Assembly (NCBI RefSeq): GCF_014195545.1
Contig: NZ_JACIBX010000006.1
Coordinates: 124,001 to 188,000 of the forward strand
DNA from: Limimaricola variabilis
Lineage (GTDB): Bacteria; Pseudomonadota; Alphaproteobacteria; Rhodobacterales; Rhodobacteraceae
Direction: 5' to 3'
Length of the DNA stretch: 64,000 nucleotides
Shown here: positions 7,532 to 15,194 of the stretch, piece after piece
How positions within the stretch are numbered: position 1 is the stretch's first letter
Layout of the letters: the number at the start of each line of letters is the position of its first letter
Notes under the pieces: generated by a model
The model's input: the letters and a program-made list of their open reading frames with translations, nothing else
Told to the model about the DNA's origin: nothing
Databases searched by the model: none
Position numbers and translations under genes: made by a program

Positions 7532-8590
7532 TCATTCCATGTCGGCGGCGCGGGCGGCCTCGAGCTCGCTCTCGGCCTGGGCCACGGCGGCGGTCAGCGC
7601 CTCGTAGATTTCCGGCCCACCTTCGACATTGGCGGTGAACCACTCGTAGACTGGCTGGGCCGCCTCGGCGAACGCGGCCTTCTGCTCGGGCGTCGGCACG
7701 TAGAGGTCGCCGCCGCCGGCCACGAAGTCCTCATAGGCCTGGATCGACTTGCGCTTAGGCGAGGCGAAGGTGGCCTGCTGCAGCTGGTAGAAGCCGTCGA
7801 CCACGACGCGCTTCATGTCGTCGGGCAGCTCTTGGAACCGCTGGTTCGACATCCACCACAGCGCGCCCATGTAGGCGTGGCCGTCGAGCGTGACGTATTG
7901 CAGGCCCGCATCGGGGAATTTCATCGACATGATGTCGGTGATGCCGTTCTTGGTGCCCTCGACCACGCCGGTCTGCAGCGAGGTGAACAGCTCGGGCCAC
8001 GGGATCGGCGTCGGCGAGGCGCCCAGCGCGCGCACCAGCTCCTGCGGCAGGTCGGCGACCACGGTGCGGATCTTCAGCCCTTCGATGTCGGCGGGCTCCG
8101 CGATCCGGCGCTGTGTGTTGGCGAAGTTGCGCCAGCCGCCGGTGTTGCCGATCGTCATCAGCCGGATCGAGTCGCCCGAATCCTCCAGCGCCATGTCGCG
8201 CATGGTGCGGGTGAAATCGCCCGAAAGCACGGCCTCGGCCACGCGGTCGTCGGCCATCACGTAGGGCAGGTCGAGCACCTGCACGTAGGGAAACAGGCCC
8301 GAGGCGCCGCCCGAGGTCGAGATGTAGATGTCGATCGACCCGTCGGCCACGCCCTGCAGGCACTCCGCGCCGTTCGAGCACAGCTGCGTGCCCATGAAGA
8401 TCTCGACCTCGATGGCGCCGTTGGAGGCCGCCTCGACGTAGTTCTTGAACACCACGAGACCGTCGTAATCCTCGTCGTTCTCGTTCGAGTTTGCGGTGGC
8501 GCGCAGCTTGATGTCCTGCGCCATGGCGGGCAGCGCGGTCCCGGCCAGAAGCGCGGCGAGGCCGGCGGCCTTGAATGTGGTGCTGAGCAT
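7532..8590 (-). CDS. dctP: TRAP transporter substrate-binding protein DctP (sulfosugar cluster)
   Basis: 352 residues. Signal peptide MLSTTFKAAGLAALLAGTAL... cut near PAMA|QD, then a DctP/TAXI-like fold: FMGTQLCSNGAECLQGVADGSIDIYIST, LKIRTVVADLPQELVRALGASPTPIPWPELFTSLQTGVVEGTKNGI. The Arg in KIRTV corresponds to the conserved carboxylate/sulfonate-binding Arg of DctP receptors. The start at 8590 follows GGGAGGACACC. It is the last gene of the operon LLM monooxygenase - AKR - flavin reductase - dctQ - dctM - dctP and presumably captures the substrate of those enzymes, inferred to be sulfoquinovose or its glyceryl glycoside. Confidence 0.9.
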   Translation of the reverse strand: MLSTTFKAAGLAALLAGTALPAMAQDIKLRATANSNENDEDYDGLVVFKNYVEAASNGAIEVEIFMGTQLCSNGAECLQGVADGSIDIYISTSGGASGLFPYVQVLDLPYVMADDRVAEAVLSGDFTRTMRDMALEDSGDSIRLMTIGNTGGWRNFANTQRRIAEPADIEGLKIRTVVADLPQELVRALGASPTPIPWPELFTSLQTGVVEGTKNGITDIMSMKFPDAGLQYVTLDGHAYMGALWWMSNQRFQELPDDMKRVVVDGFYQLQQATFASPKRKSIQAYEDFVAGGGDLYVPTPEQKAAFAEAAQPVYEWFTANVEGGPEIYEALTAAVAQAESELEAARAADME

Positions 8591-8634
8591 GGTGTCCTCC
8601 CTTTTGCTCTGGTCGTCTTTGTTCTTGTCGTCGT

Positions 8635-9924
8635 TCAGTCGGCGAAGCCCGTCAGGCGCGGGATCGTCATGGATATCTCGGGCACGAAGGTGATCAGCAT
8701 GATCACCAGGATCTCGACCGCGAGGAAGGGCAGGATCGCCTTGGAGATGGTCTCGACCTTCTCGCCCGAGACCGAGGCCGCGACGAAGAGCACCAGCCCC
8801 ATCGGTGGTGTCGCCAACCCCACGGTCAGGTTCACGCACATGATGATCGCGAAATGCACCGAATCGACGCCCAGCCCGGTGAACACCGGCCCGAGGATCG
8901 GACCTAAGATGATGATCGCCGGGCCCGCGTCGAGGAACATGCCCACCGCGAACAGCAGCAGGTTGATCAGGAACAGCAGCAGCAGCGGGTTCTCTGTCAG
9001 GGTCAGGATGAAGTCGGCCAGCATCTCCGGCGCGTGGGAGAGCGACACCACGGTCTTGAACGACATCGCCGCGCCGACCAGCAGCAGCACCACCGCCGAG
9101 GTGATGCCTGCCTTGGACAGCACGTCACCGAGTTCCGAGAACTTCAGCGTCCGCAGCACGAAGAGCCCTATGATCAGCGCATAGGCCACGGCCACGGCGG
9201 CGGCCTCGGTCGGGGTGAAGACGCCCGACAGGATGCCGCCGAGGATGATCACCGGCGTCAGCAGCGGGAAGAACGCCTTGAGCGAGGCCTGCCCGCGCTC
9301 GCCCCAGCTGTGACGGCGCGAGGCGACCGGAAAGTCGTAGCGATCGGCCATGATCTTCACCAGGACCATCAGCCCGACGCCGACCAGCATGCCCGGCACG
9401 ATGCCCGCGAGGAACAGCGCGGCGACGCTCTCGCCCATGACATAGGCGTAGATGATCATGATGCCCGAGGGCGGGATGATCGGACCGATGACCGATGAGG
9501 CGGCGGTGATCGCGGCGGCGAAACGGCGGGTGTAGCCCTGCTTCTCCATCGCCGGGATCAGCATCGAGCCCAGCGCCGAGGTGTCGGCCACGGCCGAGCC
9601 GGAGAGGCCAGCGAAGAGCATCGATGACAGGATGTTCACATGCGCGAGGCCGCCGCGGAAATGGCCCATCATCGCCTGGCTGAACTCGACAAGGCGTAGC
9701 GTGATGCCGCCGCGATTCATCAGCTCGCCCGCGAGCATGAAGAACGGGATCGCCATCAGCGGAAAGCTGTCCATGCCGTTGTAGAGGTTACGGTAGAGAA
9801 GCGTGAGGTCACGCTCCTGACCGTTCAGCCACAGTAGGATGCCGGGGGCGAAGAGCAGGCCGAAGAAGACCGGCAGGCCGACCATCAGGAAGAACAGGAA
9901 GACCGGAAGGAACAGGACCAGCAT
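8635..9924 (-). CDS. dctM: TRAP transporter large permease DctM (sulfosugar cluster)
   Basis: 429 residues, about 12 transmembrane segments. It begins MLVLFLPVFLFFLMVGLPVFF and has the DctM signatures GIPFFMLAGELMNRGGITLRLVEFSQ, AGLSGSAVADTSALGSMLIPAM, VIGPIIPPSGIMIIYAY and NLTVGLATPPMG. It forms the Na+-driven elevator transport domain with DctQ. Its ATG overlaps the dctQ stop by one base (TAATG). Compared with typical DctM (about 425-430) it is full length. It sits 44 nt upstream of dctP. Confidence 0.93.
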   Translation of the reverse strand: MLVLFLPVFLFFLMVGLPVFFGLLFAPGILLWLNGQERDLTLLYRNLYNGMDSFPLMAIPFFMLAGELMNRGGITLRLVEFSQAMMGHFRGGLAHVNILSSMLFAGLSGSAVADTSALGSMLIPAMEKQGYTRRFAAAITAASSVIGPIIPPSGIMIIYAYVMGESVAALFLAGIVPGMLVGVGLMVLVKIMADRYDFPVASRRHSWGERGQASLKAFFPLLTPVIILGGILSGVFTPTEAAAVAVAYALIIGLFVLRTLKFSELGDVLSKAGITSAVVLLLVGAAMSFKTVVSLSHAPEMLADFILTLTENPLLLLFLINLLLFAVGMFLDAGPAIIILGPILGPVFTGLGVDSVHFAIIMCVNLTVGLATPPMGLVLFVAASVSGEKVETISKAILPFLAVEILVIMLITFVPEISMTIPRLTGFAD

Positions 9925-10514
9925 TATTCGGCGCTCCCCAGCACGGGATTACGAACCATGGGCAGCCGGTCGGCCGCGCCGAAGAGCCCCATCAGGGCGC
10001 GCAGCATCAGCTCGAGATTGACGAGGATCAGCATCGCGAAGCCCACCACCAGCGACAGCATCATCCAGCTGCGCGGGATGCGGTACCAGCTGTCGAAACC
10101 CCACGAGGTCGGCAGATAGAGCGAAGCGGTATCAAAACGCCCGCCCAGACCGTTCACCTCTGCCCAGCCGATGCTGAGCCCCATCACCAGCACCAGCATG
10201 GCGATCGACAGCAGGATCAGCGACAGCAGCGACGACAGCCGCACCGGCAGCGCCATCAGCAGGCTGTCGATGGCGACGAAGCCGCCATGGCGCAGCGCGG
10301 TCGGCGCCATCAGCCCGGTCATCCAGAGCATGCAGAAGCGCGCCGCCTCGTCGGGCCATGGCAGCGCGTTGTTGAAGACGTAGCGCATGACGACCTGCAG
10401 CAGCGTCACCGCCACCATCACCGCGATGGCCGCGACGCCGATCGCGCGGCCCGCGGTACAGAGCGCCGCATTGAGCCGCCCAAGCGGCCCCAGCACGGCC
10501 AGAACTCCTCCCAT
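9924..10514 (-). CDS. dctQ: TRAP transporter small permease DctQ (sulfosugar cluster)
   Basis: 196 residues with four predicted membrane helices (GVAAIAVMVAVTLLQVVMRYVF; FCMLWMTGLMAPTALRHGG; LSLILLSIAMLVLVMGLS; SWMMLSLVVGFAMLILVNLEL). The LQVVMRYVFNNALPWPDEAARFCMLWMTGLMAP stretch is the classic DctQ signature with W..E.ARF. It overlaps dctM by one base and starts 52 nt after the flavin reductase stop, in the same direction, so it is probably co-transcribed with the enzymes. Confidence 0.92.
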   Translation of the reverse strand: MGGVLAVLGPLGRLNAALCTAGRAIGVAAIAVMVAVTLLQVVMRYVFNNALPWPDEAARFCMLWMTGLMAPTALRHGGFVAIDSLLMALPVRLSSLLSLILLSIAMLVLVMGLSIGWAEVNGLGGRFDTASLYLPTSWGFDSWYRIPRSWMMLSLVVGFAMLILVNLELMLRALMGLFGAADRLPMVRNPVLGSAE

Positions 10515-10566
10515 TCCTCTCCCCTTCCCTCTCGGGTCGCCGCTCCTCCCCCGGAGACGGCGTGTC

Positions 10567-11076
10567 TCAGTCCTGCGCGAGCCGCACCGGCTTGCCGGCG
10601 TAGAAGACCAGCGGCGCGCCGTCGCGAAGCTCGGCCCGGTCGACGCGGCCGACCACGATCACGTGATCGCCACCGTCATGCGTGGCCTCGCGGGTGCAAT
10701 CGAAGCGGGCCAGCGCGCCGGGGATCACCGGCACGCCGGAGGCGTTGCGCTCGAGGTCGTGGTCGCCGAGCTTCCAGGCGTCCTTGCTGACGCCGAAGCA
10801 CAGATCGGCCTGGTCGGCGGACAGCACGTGGATCGCGTAATGCGTCGCGTTGGCGAAATGCCCGAAGCGGCGCGAGCCCTTGTCGGGCGACCACAGCACC
10901 AGCGGCGGATCGAGCGACAGGCTCGAAAAGCTGTTGGCCGTGATCGCCACGGGACCGTCCTCGCCAGCTACCGTGACGATGGTGACGCCGGTGGCGAAGC
11001 GGCCGAAAGCATCGCGCAAGAGCCGCGTGTTCTCCGCGTCCGGCACGAAGCCGGTGATTTCGGCCGCCGCTCTCAT
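10567..11076 (-). CDS. smoA: FMN reductase component of the flavin monooxygenase (SmoA-like)
   Basis: 169 residues, flavin reductase (HpaC/RutF) fold: LRDAFGRFATGVTIVTV, PVAITANSFSSLSLDPPLVLWSPDKGSRRFGHFA, YAIHVLSADQADLCFGVSKD, GDHVIVVGRVDRAE and PLVFYAGKPVRL are the expected FMN-binding and dimer segments. It would use NAD(P)H to supply reduced FMN to the neighbouring LLM monooxygenase. Its ATG overlaps the aldo/keto reductase stop (ATGA). The trio FMN reductase, AKR and SsuD-like monooxygenase in one overlapping operon is the core of the sulfo-SMO sulfoquinovose pathway of Agrobacterium; I assign the symbol from that context, while the general function (flavin reductase) is firmer. Confidence 0.78.
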   Translation of the reverse strand: MRAAAEITGFVPDAENTRLLRDAFGRFATGVTIVTVAGEDGPVAITANSFSSLSLDPPLVLWSPDKGSRRFGHFANATHYAIHVLSADQADLCFGVSKDAWKLGDHDLERNASGVPVIPGALARFDCTREATHDGGDHVIVVGRVDRAELRDGAPLVFYAGKPVRLAQD

Positions 11077-11963
11077 GGCACTTCGGTGCCGAGACCGGCT
11101 TCGTAGAGCAGGAACCAGGTCTCGCGGTCGAGCTCGACCTTGAGCGCGTCGGAAATCTTCGCGATCCGCTCGAGATTGTTGGTGCCCAGCACCGGCAGGA
11201 TGCCCGCCGGATGCGCCAGCAGGAAGGCGACCGCGACGGCGGCGCGATCGACGCCCTGGGCGCGGGCGATGCGATCGAGCCGCTCGGCCACCGGCCCCTG
11301 CCCGGTCATCAGGTCGCCCCCGCCCAGCGGCGACCAGGCCATCAGCGGGATATTGCGGCGCTGGTGGAAGGCGAGATCGCCATTGGTGAAGGGCGACAGC
11401 TCCTTGAGCGAGATCTCGATCTGGTTGGTGGCGAGCGGTGTCTCCATTGCCGATTCCAGCAGCTCCACGTCCCAGGGGCGGAAGTTCGACACGCCGACGG
11501 CGCGAACCTTGCCGGAGGCCACCAGCCCGTCCAGCGCGGCGCCGGTTTCGCGGGGGTCCATCATCGGGTTGGGGCGGTGGATCAGCAGCAGGTCGAGATA
11601 CTCGGTGCCCATGTCGCGCAGGCTCGTCTCGACCGCCTGCTCGATATAGGCGCGCGAGGTGTCGTAATGCTTGACCGTCTTGTCGGCATGGCGACCCATC
11701 GGCGCGACGATGCCGCATTTGCTGACGATCTCGATCCGGTCACGCAGCGAAGGATCCTCCTTCAGCGCCGCGCCCAGCACCGCCTCGGCGCCGTAGCCGC
11801 CATAGATGTCGGCCTGATCCATCGTCGTGATGCCCTGCTCGAGGCAGGCGTCGATCTTGGCCCGGACATGGGCGGGCGTGGTGTCGGAATCGTCGGCGAT
11901 GCGCCACATGCCATAGACGAGGCGGCTCAGCGCCACGTCGCGCGAAATCTCGATACGATCCAT
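11073..11963 (-). CDS. smoB: Aldo/keto reductase, probable 6-dehydroglucose reductase (SmoB-like)
   Basis: 296 residues, (beta/alpha)8 AKR of the YdhF-like group. Catalytic tetrad residues are visible: Asp and Tyr in TTMDQADIYGGYGAE, Lys in EIVSKCG, His in LLLIHRPNPMMD. NADPH-binding elements are GVSNFRPWDVELL, TNQIEISL and LPVLGTNNLERIAKI. In the sulfo-SMO pathway SmoB reduces 6-dehydro-D-glucose, left after desulfonation, to D-glucose with NADPH. Here the gene is squeezed between monooxygenase (1-nt overlap, TGATG) and flavin reductase (4-nt overlap), which argues for a shared pathway. The N-terminal sequence pattern resembles SmoB as I remember it; an alignment is needed. Confidence 0.75.
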   Translation of the reverse strand: MDRIEISRDVALSRLVYGMWRIADDSDTTPAHVRAKIDACLEQGITTMDQADIYGGYGAEAVLGAALKEDPSLRDRIEIVSKCGIVAPMGRHADKTVKHYDTSRAYIEQAVETSLRDMGTEYLDLLLIHRPNPMMDPRETGAALDGLVASGKVRAVGVSNFRPWDVELLESAMETPLATNQIEISLKELSPFTNGDLAFHQRRNIPLMAWSPLGGGDLMTGQGPVAERLDRIARAQGVDRAAVAVAFLLAHPAGILPVLGTNNLERIAKISDALKVELDRETWFLLYEAGLGTEVP

Positions 11964-13117
11964 CAGCGTCGTTCTCCTGCGCCGAGCGGCGTCTTCGGGG
12001 TGCCCGCCGGGACGCGGCCATAGGCCTCCGGCAGCGAGCAGGTCTTGATCATCGGCAGCACGCGGGCGCCGAAATGCTTGGCCTCGTCGATATGCGGATA
12101 GCCCGACAGGATGAAGGCCCGCATGCCCATATTCCGGTATTCCTCGAGCTTCGAATAGACTTGGTCGGTCGAACCGACGAGAGCGGCGCCGCAGCCCGAG
12201 CGGGCCCGGCCGACGCCGGTCCAGAGGTTGGGCTCGATGAAGCCCTCCATGTCCGCGAGCTCGCGGTTGCGCGCCTGGTGCGACACGCCGAGCGAGGTGG
12301 CATCGAGCGCGCGCTCGCGGATCGCGCGGCCCTGATCGTCATCGAGTTCGGAGACGAGATGCTGCGCGTATTCGCGCGCCTCGGCCTCGGTGTCGCGGAC
12401 GATGACATGCACCCGCAGGCCGTAATCGAGTGTGCGGTCGTATTTCTCGGCCACCGCGTGCACGGCCCGCATCCGGTCGGCGAGGTCTTCCTTCTTCTCC
12501 GGCCACATCAGGTAGACGTCGCAATGCTGGCCGCACAGCTCCAGCGCGTCGGGAGAGTAGCCGCCGAAATACAGGAGCGGGCCGCCTTCCTGGTAGGGCT
12601 TGGCTGGGTCAGTGGTCAGGCCCTGGAAGTCGTAGACCTCGCCCTTGTAGTTGATCTCGTCGCGGGTCCAGGCCTGCTTGAGGATCTCCACCACCTCGCG
12701 CGACCGCTGGTAGCGGAAGCTGCTCTCGGCCTTTTCGCCCGGGAAATCCGAGGAAATGACGTTCAGCGTCAGGCGGCCTTCCAGCATGTGATCGAGCGTG
12801 GCGACGGTGCGCGCCAACATGATCGGCTGCATCTCGCCGCAGCGGATCGCGGCCAGCAGGTTGATCTTGGAGGTGATCGGCGCGCAGCCCGCAACAAAGC
12901 TCAGCGTGTCCTGCCCCACTTGGTACGACGACGGGCAGAGGATGTTGCGAAAGCCCTGGGCTTCGGCGGTCTTCACGATCTCCGAGCAATGCGCCCAAGA
13001 GGAGCGCAGATCGCCCTCGGGCTTGCCCAGAAGCCGGTAATCATCCGAGCAGAGCGCTGCGAACCACGACAGCTCGACCGCGTCGAGATCGGGCGAGGTG
13101 ATGGGGACGACGGTCAT
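11963..13117 (-). CDS. smoC: SsuD-like FMNH2-dependent monooxygenase, probable sulfoquinovose monooxygenase (SmoC-like)
   Basis: 384 residues of the bacterial luciferase-like (LLM) family, closest in layout to alkanesulfonate monooxygenase SsuD. Visible are EAQGFRNILCPSSYQVGQDTLSFVAG, INLLAAIRCGEMQPIMLARTVATLDHMLEGRLTLNVIS (the SsuD-like core with GR.T.N), SREVVEILKQAW, YNYKGE-like INYKGEVYDF, LLYFGGYSPDALELC and a C-terminal ILSGYPHIDEAKHFGARVLP. Such enzymes use FMNH2 and O2 to cleave a C-S bond with release of sulfite. It is the first gene of the operon, divergent from the GntR regulator. A role on sulfoquinovose is inferred from the linked AKR, flavin reductase and sugar-oxidoreductase fold gene; a simple alkanesulfonate substrate is the main alternative. 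Confidence 0.78.
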   Translation of the reverse strand: MTVVPITSPDLDAVELSWFAALCSDDYRLLGKPEGDLRSSWAHCSEIVKTAEAQGFRNILCPSSYQVGQDTLSFVAGCAPITSKINLLAAIRCGEMQPIMLARTVATLDHMLEGRLTLNVISSDFPGEKAESSFRYQRSREVVEILKQAWTRDEINYKGEVYDFQGLTTDPAKPYQEGGPLLYFGGYSPDALELCGQHCDVYLMWPEKKEDLADRMRAVHAVAEKYDRTLDYGLRVHVIVRDTEAEAREYAQHLVSELDDDQGRAIRERALDATSLGVSHQARNRELADMEGFIEPNLWTGVGRARSGCGAALVGSTDQVYSKLEEYRNMGMRAFILSGYPHIDEAKHFGARVLPMIKTCSLPEAYGRVPAGTPKTPLGAGERR

Positions 13118-13168
13118 GCAGGGCTCCTCCGGGGGCGGCGATTTCCTCTTGCCTAGCAGCCCGCCAAA

Positions 13169-13190
13169 TGCAAATCAATGGTGCATCAAT
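13169..13190 (+). promoter_or_regulatory. Candidate GntR operator in the smoC / GntR divergent promoter
   Basis: The 97-nt divergent region contains the near-repeat TGCAAATCAAT (13169-13179) and TGCATCAAT (13182-13190), the only AT-rich patch there. It lies 25-46 nt before the regulator start and 52-73 nt before the monooxygenase start, so a repressor bound here could block both. The site is inferred from position and repetition only. Confidence 0.4.
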
Positions 13191-13214
13191 TTCGAGCCAC
13201 CGGTTTTCGACCCG

Positions 13215-13916
13215 ATGCAAGACGCCCCCGCCGCCCTGCCCCTGCACCAGCAGATCGCCGAACTCCTGATCCGCGAGATCGCGTCGGGACGGCTGGTCGA
13301 GGGCGAACGCCTGCCGCCCGAACGGGACTATGCGGCGCGGCTGGGCACCTCGGTACGCACGCTCCGCAAGGCGCTGGCCGAGCTGACCGAGAAGGGGCTG
13401 CTCGAGCGGGTCCAAGGCTCCGGCAACTACGTGCGCCGCAACGCTCGGGCCGAGAGCGTCTATTCGATGTTCCGGCTGGAGCTGCCGGAGGGGGGCGGGC
13501 TGCCGCGTGCCCAGCTTCTGGATCTGGCGCGCATGCAGAAGCCCGCCGACCTGCCGGAATTCGGCGCCGCGTCGGAAGCGAGTCGGATCCGCCGATTGCG
13601 GCGGCTCAACGACACGATCATCGCGGTCGAGGAGATCTGGCTCGACGGTGCGGTCGGGACGATCGACCCGGAGAAATTGGGCGACTCCCTCTACCTCTAC
13701 TACAAGACCCGGCTCGGCTTCTGGATCACCCGGGCCGAGGATCGGGTAACGGTCGGCGCGGTGCCCGAATGGGCGCCGGAGGCGTTCACGCTGCGCCCCG
13801 GCACGATCACCGGCTACATCGAGCGGCTGAGCTGGGCGCAGGGCCCCGCCCCGGTCGAATTCTCGCGCACATGGTTCGACACGGCGCGCGCCCATTACGT
13901 GCAGCGCCTGATCTGA
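13215..13916 (+). CDS. GntR-family (HutC/UTRA) transcriptional regulator of the sulfosugar cluster
   Basis: 233 residues. The N-terminal winged helix (about 8-72) reads LPLHQQIAELLIREIASGRLVEG.RLPPERDYAARLGTSVRTLRKALAELTEKGLLERVQGSGNYV, a textbook GntR domain. The C-terminal half (VEEIWLDG, YLYYKTRLGFWI, GTITGYIERLSWAQGPAPVEFSRTWFDT) matches the UTRA ligand-binding domain. The start at 13215 was chosen because upstream in-frame codons run into the divergent gene. It is transcribed away from smoC-dctP and is followed after 10 nt by the Gfo/Idh/MocA-type gene, so it probably represses both arms until a pathway sugar binds. Confidence 0.85.
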   Translation: MQDAPAALPLHQQIAELLIREIASGRLVEGERLPPERDYAARLGTSVRTLRKALAELTEKGLLERVQGSGNYVRRNARAESVYSMFRLELPEGGGLPRAQLLDLARMQKPADLPEFGAASEASRIRRLRRLNDTIIAVEEIWLDGAVGTIDPEKLGDSLYLYYKTRLGFWITRAEDRVTVGAVPEWAPEAFTLRPGTITGYIERLSWAQGPAPVEFSRTWFDTARAHYVQRLI

Positions 13917-13926
13917 GGGAGGTCAC

Positions 13927-15060
13927 ATGACCACGGTCACCAATTACGGCATCATCGGCTGCGGCATGATGGGACAGGAGCACCTGCGCAACATCGCGCT
14001 GCTGCCCGGCGCCCGGGTCGCCGCCATCTTCGAGCCCGACGCCGAGATGGCGATGCTGGCGCAGGCGCTGGCACCCGAGGCCCGCATGTGCGACTCGGTC
14101 GCCGACCTGATGGCGACCGAAGAGCTCGACTGCCTGCTGATCGCCAGCCCGAACTTCCGCCATCTCGAACAGATGGAGGAGATCGCCCGGCTCAAACCGC
14201 TGCCGCTCCTCGTCGAGAAGCCGCTCTTCACCGACCCGGCCGAGACGGCGCGTCTCGCGGCTTTCCGCGACAGCTACCCGGCACCGGTCTGGGTGGCGAT
14301 GGAATACCGCTACATGCCGCCGATCGCCGCCTTTCTGAAGGAGGCGCAGGCCACCACCGGCGGCATCCGCATGCTGACCATCCGCGAGCACCGATTCCCC
14401 TTCCTGCACAAGGTCGGCGGCTGGAACCGCTTCAACCGCTACACCGGCGGCACCTTCGTCGAGAAGTGCTGCCACTTCTTCGACCTGATGCGGCTGACGC
14501 TGGGCGACGAGCCGGTGCGGGTGATGGCCTCCGGCAGCCAGGCGGTGAATCACCAAGACGAGAACTACGAGGGCGTGGCCCCCGACGTGCTCGACAACGG
14601 CTATGTCATCGTCGACTTCGCACGCGGCGGCCGCGCCATGCTGGAGCTGTGCATGTTCGCCGAGGGCGCGCGCTACCAGGAAGAGGTGACGGCGGTCGGC
14701 CCGCGGGCCCGGATCGAAGCATTGGTGCCGGGGCCAGGCCGGTTCTGGCCCGAGCATCTGGGCGCGCCGCCGGTGCCGCAGCTCATCGTCAGCCCGCGCG
14801 AGCCCAAGGGCCCGGAGATCCGGGAAATCCCGGTCGACCCGGCGCTGCTGGAGGCGGGCGACCATAATGGCTCGACCTTCTACCAGCATGCGCGCTTCCT
14901 CGAACTGGTGCGCGGCCAGCGCGGCCGCCCGGAGGTCACGCTCGAGGATGGCTGGGCCGCCGTCGCCATGGGCCTCGCGGCACAGATGTCGATCCGCGAG
15001 GGCCGGGCCGTGGCGATGGAGGAGACCGGGCTGATGCCGGCGCGCCTGCGCGCCGCCTGA
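13927..15060 (+). CDS. Gfo/Idh/MocA-fold protein, candidate NAD-dependent sulfoquinovosidase
   Basis: 377 residues. A Rossmann N-terminal domain (YGIIGCGMMGQEHLRNIAL, NAD binding) is followed by LIASPNFRH and VEKPLF (the EKP motif), then REHRFPFLHKVGGWNRFNRYTGGTFVEKCCHFFDLMRLTLG, which carries the family GG...E..CH..DL active-site segment. SD GGAGG precedes the ATG; it is 10 nt after the GntR gene. Most relatives are sugar dehydrogenases. However, a Gfo/Idh/MocA-fold glycosidase family that uses NAD+ for transient sugar oxidation (GH188 sulfoquinovosidases) occurs in sulfoquinovose clusters lacking a GH31 enzyme, and no GH31 gene is seen here. That role is inference; plain sugar dehydrogenase is the alternative. 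Confidence 0.8.
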   Translation: MTTVTNYGIIGCGMMGQEHLRNIALLPGARVAAIFEPDAEMAMLAQALAPEARMCDSVADLMATEELDCLLIASPNFRHLEQMEEIARLKPLPLLVEKPLFTDPAETARLAAFRDSYPAPVWVAMEYRYMPPIAAFLKEAQATTGGIRMLTIREHRFPFLHKVGGWNRFNRYTGGTFVEKCCHFFDLMRLTLGDEPVRVMASGSQAVNHQDENYEGVAPDVLDNGYVIVDFARGGRAMLELCMFAEGARYQEEVTAVGPRARIEALVPGPGRFWPEHLGAPPVPQLIVSPREPKGPEIREIPVDPALLEAGDHNGSTFYQHARFLELVRGQRGRPEVTLEDGWAAVAMGLAAQMSIREGRAVAMEETGLMPARLRAA

Positions 15061-15074
15061 TCACCCTGCCCGAC

Positions 15075-15110
15075 CGGTCATGGCGCGAATATATTTGCGC
15101 GCCGTGACCG
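15075..15110 (+). terminator. Long imperfect inverted repeat with AT-rich loop
   Basis: CGGTCATGGCGCG (15075-15087) pairs with CGCGCCGTGACCG (15098-15110), 13 bp whose only mismatch is a T/G that becomes a U-G wobble in RNA; the loop is AATATATTTG. It starts 14 nt after the stop of the Gfo/Idh/MocA gene and ends 84 nt before the antiporter. There is no T-tract, so it may be a rho-assisted terminator or mRNA stabiliser, or an operator for the next gene. Confidence 0.5.
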
Positions 15111-15194
15111 ACGACCGCTTGTCGTCCCCCTCCCTGTCATCCCATTTCAGCCGGGGCCGGAACGCGGCCAAGGGACGGTGAAAAGGGAAACGTG

